From: Pseudomonadota bacterium
GTDB lineage: Bacteria > BMS3Abin14
Direction of reading: 5' to 3'
Assembly: GCA_016937135.1 (NCBI GenBank)
Contig: JAFGWO010000048.1
Coordinates: 1 to 10,040 of the forward strand
Length of the DNA stretch: 10,040 nt
Part shown: piece by piece, positions 7,688 to 10,040 of the stretch
How positions within the stretch are numbered: the stretch's first letter is position 1
Layout of the letters: each line of letters opens with the position of its first letter
Notes under the pieces: model-generated
What the model was told of the DNA's origin: nothing
What the model saw: only the letters and a program-made list of their open reading frames with translations
The model's database searches: none
Made by a program: the position numbers and the translations under genes

Positions 7688-7721
7688 ATTAATCCTGATT
7701 AATAACTTATTGTTTATAAGT
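7688..7721 (+). promoter_or_regulatory. Two adjacent dyads and possible promoter before hisC
   Basis: ATTAAT-CCTG-ATTAAT (7688-7703) is a perfect dyad, and ACTTAT-TGTTT-ATAAGT (7705-7721) is another directly beside it. The second contains TATAAG (7715-7720), a plausible -10 box with a TG just upstream; no good -35 box is present. A start near 7727 would leave a leader of about 29 nt to the hisC ATG. In that reading the dyads cover the -35 and -10 regions, as operators often do. Alternatively, the second dyad plus the T6 run at 7724-7729 could be a weak terminator for pheA. Confidence 0.35.
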
Positions 7722-7743
7722 GATTTTTTAATTGCAAATAAAC

Positions 7744-7748
7744 GGGAG
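7744..7748 (+). promoter_or_regulatory. Shine-Dalgarno sequence deciding the hisC start
   Basis: GGGAG lies seven bases before the ATG at 7756, near-ideal spacing. This favours 7756 over the in-frame TTG at 7732, which sits in AT-rich sequence without a purine-rich site. Confidence 0.75.
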
Positions 7749-7755
7749 TCAGAAT

Positions 7756-8865
7756 ATGAGCATGCGGTTTCGACCTGCGCACCCCGGCATTGACAACCTG
7801 ATGCCCTACAGCGGAGGGAAGCCCATCGGGGAACTGGCCAGGGAGAAAAACCTTCCCCGGATCATCAAGCTCGCCTCCAATGAAAACCCTCTCGGAGCCT
7901 CCCCGAAAGCCCTTGAAGCTGCCAGAAAAGCGGTGGAGGAGGTCCACAGGTACCCTGATGGAGCCCACTGGGAACTGAAGGAAAAGCTGTCTCACCATCT
8001 TGGGATTCCCAGGGAAATGATCGTGGTGGGCAACGGGTCCAATGAGATCCTCGAGCTCATGACCCAGATTTTTCTTTCCGAGGGGGGGCATTCCCTCTAC
8101 GCATGGCCGACCTTTGTCGTCTACCGCCTTGCGGCCCTGGCGCACGGGGGGGAGGTGGTCGAGATCCCCATGGACGAGTCGCTGCGGTTCGATCTCGGCC
8201 GACTTGCCGAGGCTATCACCCAACGGACCAGGCTCATCTTCGTTTCCAATCCCAACAACCCCACCGGGACGATCGTGACCAGCAGCGAGGTGCGGACGTT
8301 CATGGAAAAGATTCCGGAAGGGGTCCCTTTCGTCCTCGATGAGGCTTATTTCGAGTTCGCCAGGCACGTTCCGGAATTCCCCGACGGCATGGATTTCCTC
8401 CGGGAAGGATGGCCTGTGGTGGTCGTCCGGACCTTTTCGAAGATCTACGGGCTTGCGGGACTTCGGGTCGGATACGCCGCCGTTCCCGAGGAGATCGCCC
8501 GGCTCATTGAGAAGGTCCGCCAGCCTTTCAACGTCAATCACGTCTCCCAGGCAGCCGCCATCGCGGCTCTGGATGACGAGGAATTCGTGGAAAGGACCCT
8601 GACCCACAACCGGGTTGAGATGGCCAGGATCCAGGAGGCCGTCGAGGGGATGGGGCTTTCGGTGACCCCGTCCTTCACCAATTTTCTTCTTATCGATCTC
8701 GCGGGCCGGGATGGCCAGGATGTCTACAACCGCCTTTTGGAAAAGGGGATCATCGTAAGGCCGATGGCCGCCTATGGCCTCCCCGGAACTATCCGGGTCA
8801 CGCCGGGACTGGTCTCGGAAAACGATCTCTTTCTTGAAGCCCTGGAGGATATCCTTGAGGGTTGA
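7756..8865 (+). CDS. hisC: HisC-family aminotransferase (histidinol-phosphate or aromatic)
   Basis: This is a pyridoxal-phosphate aminotransferase of fold type I, 369 aa, the normal HisC size. Visible motifs in order are LASNENPLGASPKALEA, VVGNGSNEIL (cofactor phosphate region), YAWPTFVVYRLAA, SNPNNPTGT, the LDEAYFEF segment with the cofactor-contacting Asp, and TFSKIYGLAGLRVGYA with the Schiff-base Lys229. The C-terminal part contains TNFLLIDL and GIIVRPMAAYGLPGTIRVT, whose Arg binds the substrate carboxylate. By family it would convert imidazole-acetol phosphate to histidinol phosphate in histidine synthesis. No other histidine genes are here; it sits between pheA and aroF, so a main or additional role in transaminating phenylpyruvate and hydroxyphenylpyruvate (or prephenate) is a reasonable inference. 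Sequence alone cannot fix the substrate. It is probably transcribed with aroF, 56 bp downstream. Confidence 0.93.
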   Translation: MSMRFRPAHPGIDNLMPYSGGKPIGELAREKNLPRIIKLASNENPLGASPKALEAARKAVEEVHRYPDGAHWELKEKLSHHLGIPREMIVVGNGSNEILELMTQIFLSEGGHSLYAWPTFVVYRLAALAHGGEVVEIPMDESLRFDLGRLAEAITQRTRLIFVSNPNNPTGTIVTSSEVRTFMEKIPEGVPFVLDEAYFEFARHVPEFPDGMDFLREGWPVVVVRTFSKIYGLAGLRVGYAAVPEEIARLIEKVRQPFNVNHVSQAAAIAALDDEEFVERTLTHNRVEMARIQEAVEGMGLSVTPSFTNFLLIDLAGRDGQDVYNRLLEKGIIVRPMAAYGLPGTIRVTPGLVSENDLFLEALEDILEG

Positions 8866-8921
8866 CGCGTAAAAGGGTCCGGAACCCCGGTCCCGAAACT
8901 TTCAATGGGGGTAAATGAAGA

Positions 8922-9935
8922 ATGATCATTGTCCTGAAACAGGGTGCCAGCCAGTCGGATATCGACGGGATCAGTGAAAAGCTCCAGAACCTGGGACTCA
9001 AGGTCCACGTTTCCCAAGGAGAGGAAAGGACGATCATCGGGGCGATCGGGGATGAGAGGATCCTTCGGGAGACTCCCCTGGAAGCGCACCCGGCCGTCGA
9101 GAAAATCCTTCCCATCCTCAAACCCTTCAAGCTCGCCAGCAGGGACTTCCGGGCTGATGATTCCCTGATATCCGTGGGGGATCAGGTCATCGGGGGCCCA
9201 AAGGTCGCCGTGATGGCCGGGCCCTGCGCGGTTGAGTCAAGGGAAGGGCTGCTCACCGTCGCGAGGGCGGTCAAGAAGGCCGGGGCCGGTTTTTTGAGGG
9301 GAGGGGCCTTCAAGCCGCGTTCCTCTCCTTATTCCTTCCAGGGACTCGGGGAGGAGGGGCTTAAATACCTCGCGGAGGCAAGGGAGGAAACGGGCCTTAG
9401 AGTCGTCACGGAGCTCATGGATCCGCGGGACGCGGAGCTGGTGAACCGCTACGCAGACCTCATCCAGATCGGGGCGAGGAATATGTCCAATTTCACCTTG
9501 TTAAAGGAGGTCGGGAAGCTGCGAAAGCCCGTTCTTCTGAAGAGGGGATTGTCCGCCACCGTCAAGGAACTGCTCATGTCCGCCGAATACATCCTGAGCG
9601 AGGGGAACCATGATGTCATCCTGTGCGAGCGGGGCATCAGGACCTTTGAAACCGATACCCGGAACACGCTGGACCTGTCCGCAGTTCCCCTCATCAAGGG
9701 AATGAGTCACCTGCCCGTGGTGATCGACCCGAGCCATGGCGTGGGCCGGGCCGATCTCGTTCCCGCGATGTGCCTGGCCGCGATCGCCGCGGGGGCGGAC
9801 GGTTTGCTCGTGGAGGTCCATCCTAACCCCCAGGAGGCCGTTTCCGACGGCCCCCAATCCCTGAGAATAGAGGACTTCAGGGAACTGTTCCCGAGGCTCA
9901 GGTCTCTTGCAGAGGTCGTGGGCAGGGCCCTGTGA
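8922..9935 (+). CDS. aroF: DAHP synthase (3-deoxy-7-phosphoheptulonate synthase), type I beta with N-terminal regulatory domain
   Basis: It condenses phosphoenolpyruvate and erythrose 4-phosphate to DAHP, the first step of the shikimate pathway. The 337-aa protein begins with a ferredoxin-like/ACT-like domain of about 70 residues ([17 protein letters not shown] onward), followed by the TIM-barrel. Barrel motifs are [59 protein letters not shown] and EVHPNP. The four metal ligands known for this class fall at Cys102, His272, Glu298 and Asp309, the same numbers I recall for the Thermotoga maritima enzyme, so the layout is unusually close to it. In that enzyme the N-terminal domain mediates feedback inhibition by aromatic amino acids; the same is inferred here. 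There is no fused chorismate mutase. GGGGGT at 8906-8911 is a modest ribosome-binding site. tyrA follows with a stop/start overlap. Confidence 0.96.
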   Translation: MIIVLKQGASQSDIDGISEKLQNLGLKVHVSQGEERTIIGAIGDERILRETPLEAHPAVEKILPILKPFKLASRDFRADDSLISVGDQVIGGPKVAVMAGPCAVESREGLLTVARAVKKAGAGFLRGGAFKPRSSPYSFQGLGEEGLKYLAEAREETGLRVVTELMDPRDAELVNRYADLIQIGARNMSNFTLLKEVGKLRKPVLLKRGLSATVKELLMSAEYILSEGNHDVILCERGIRTFETDTRNTLDLSAVPLIKGMSHLPVVIDPSHGVGRADLVPAMCLAAIAAGADGLLVEVHPNPQEAVSDGPQSLRIEDFRELFPRLRSLAEVVGRAL

Positions 9936-10040
9936 ATCCCGGCCGGACAGCATCTCCCTTTTTCGGGAAAATATACCTTCTGGGCACGGGACTTATCGGG
10001 GGTTCCCTCATGCTGGACCTGAGGGAAAAAGGGTGCGTCG
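9932..10040 (+). CDS. tyrA: Prephenate dehydrogenase, N-terminal start only (runs off window)
   Basis: A GTG at 9932 overlaps the aroF stop as GTGA, and the frame stays open for 36 codons to the window edge. The sequence reads [20 protein letters not shown], a Rossmann-fold dinucleotide-binding motif (GxGxxG) with the GLIGGSL continuation characteristic of TyrA. This enzyme oxidatively decarboxylates prephenate to 4-hydroxyphenylpyruvate, the tyrosine precursor. The overlap implies translational coupling to aroF. The initiator is inferred from the overlap; about a dozen residues precede the conserved strand, which is normal. Whether the protein carries an additional domain, such as chorismate mutase or ACT, cannot be seen here. 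Confidence 0.88.
   Translation, partial: MNPGRTASPFFGKIYLLGTGLIGGSLMLDLREKGCV

Noticed and set aside
7679..7702. Seven-residue frame before hisC as an attenuator leader peptide
   Set aside because: It reads Met-Leu-Cys-Ile-Asn-Pro-Asp with no Phe, Tyr, Trp or His codons and no ribosome-binding site, so it cannot sense aromatic amino-acid or histidine supply.
8875..8894. Hairpin between hisC and aroF considered as a terminator
   Set aside because: The stem is 3 bp plus 4 bp around a T-T mismatch and no T-run follows. It lies in a 56-bp gap of a likely operon.

Overview
The window holds ordinary housekeeping and biosynthetic genes of a fairly GC-rich bacterium. Every gene is on the + strand: the end of guaB, then guaA, dnaE, accA, a stand-alone prephenate dehydratase gene (pheA), a hisC-family aminotransferase, aroF (DAHP synthase) and the start of tyrA. 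Gene order and protein style (dnaE followed by accA; an aromatic block of pheA, hisC, aroF and tyrA) suggest a Desulfobacterota/deltaproteobacterium-like or related anaerobic lineage. That placement is inferred from gene order and is not proven. I see no mobile-element gene, tRNA, rRNA, CRISPR array or defence system.

Layout: 1-326 is the 3' end of guaB. It is followed by a short degenerate 7-bp tandem repeat and a 100-bp stretch that is 81% A+T. guaA (GMP synthase) runs to 2046, so the two genes form the GMP branch of purine synthesis (IMP to XMP to GMP). The 115 bp between guaA and dnaE are occupied almost entirely by a large imperfect palindrome with A7/T7 ends; its last base touches the dnaE start codon. 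dnaE (replicative polymerase III alpha subunit, 1157 aa) ends at 5635. Next come an intrinsic-terminator-like hairpin and four more predicted hairpins in a 228-bp gap, then accA (fatty-acid synthesis).

From 6819 onward the genes serve phenylalanine and tyrosine synthesis. pheA overlaps accA by 17 bp. A 100-bp AT-rich gap with two small dyads precedes the hisC-family aminotransferase. aroF supplies DAHP at the pathway entry, and tyrA begins by a GTGA overlap with the aroF stop. Together they cover the first step (DAHP synthase), both prephenate-consuming steps (dehydratase and dehydrogenase) and probably the final transamination. Chorismate mutase is not encoded in the visible part.

No previously undescribed protein system is visible. 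The points worth a second look are non-coding: the guaA-dnaE palindrome with its competing inner hairpin, the heptad repeat after guaB, the run of hairpins before accA and the double dyad before hisC.
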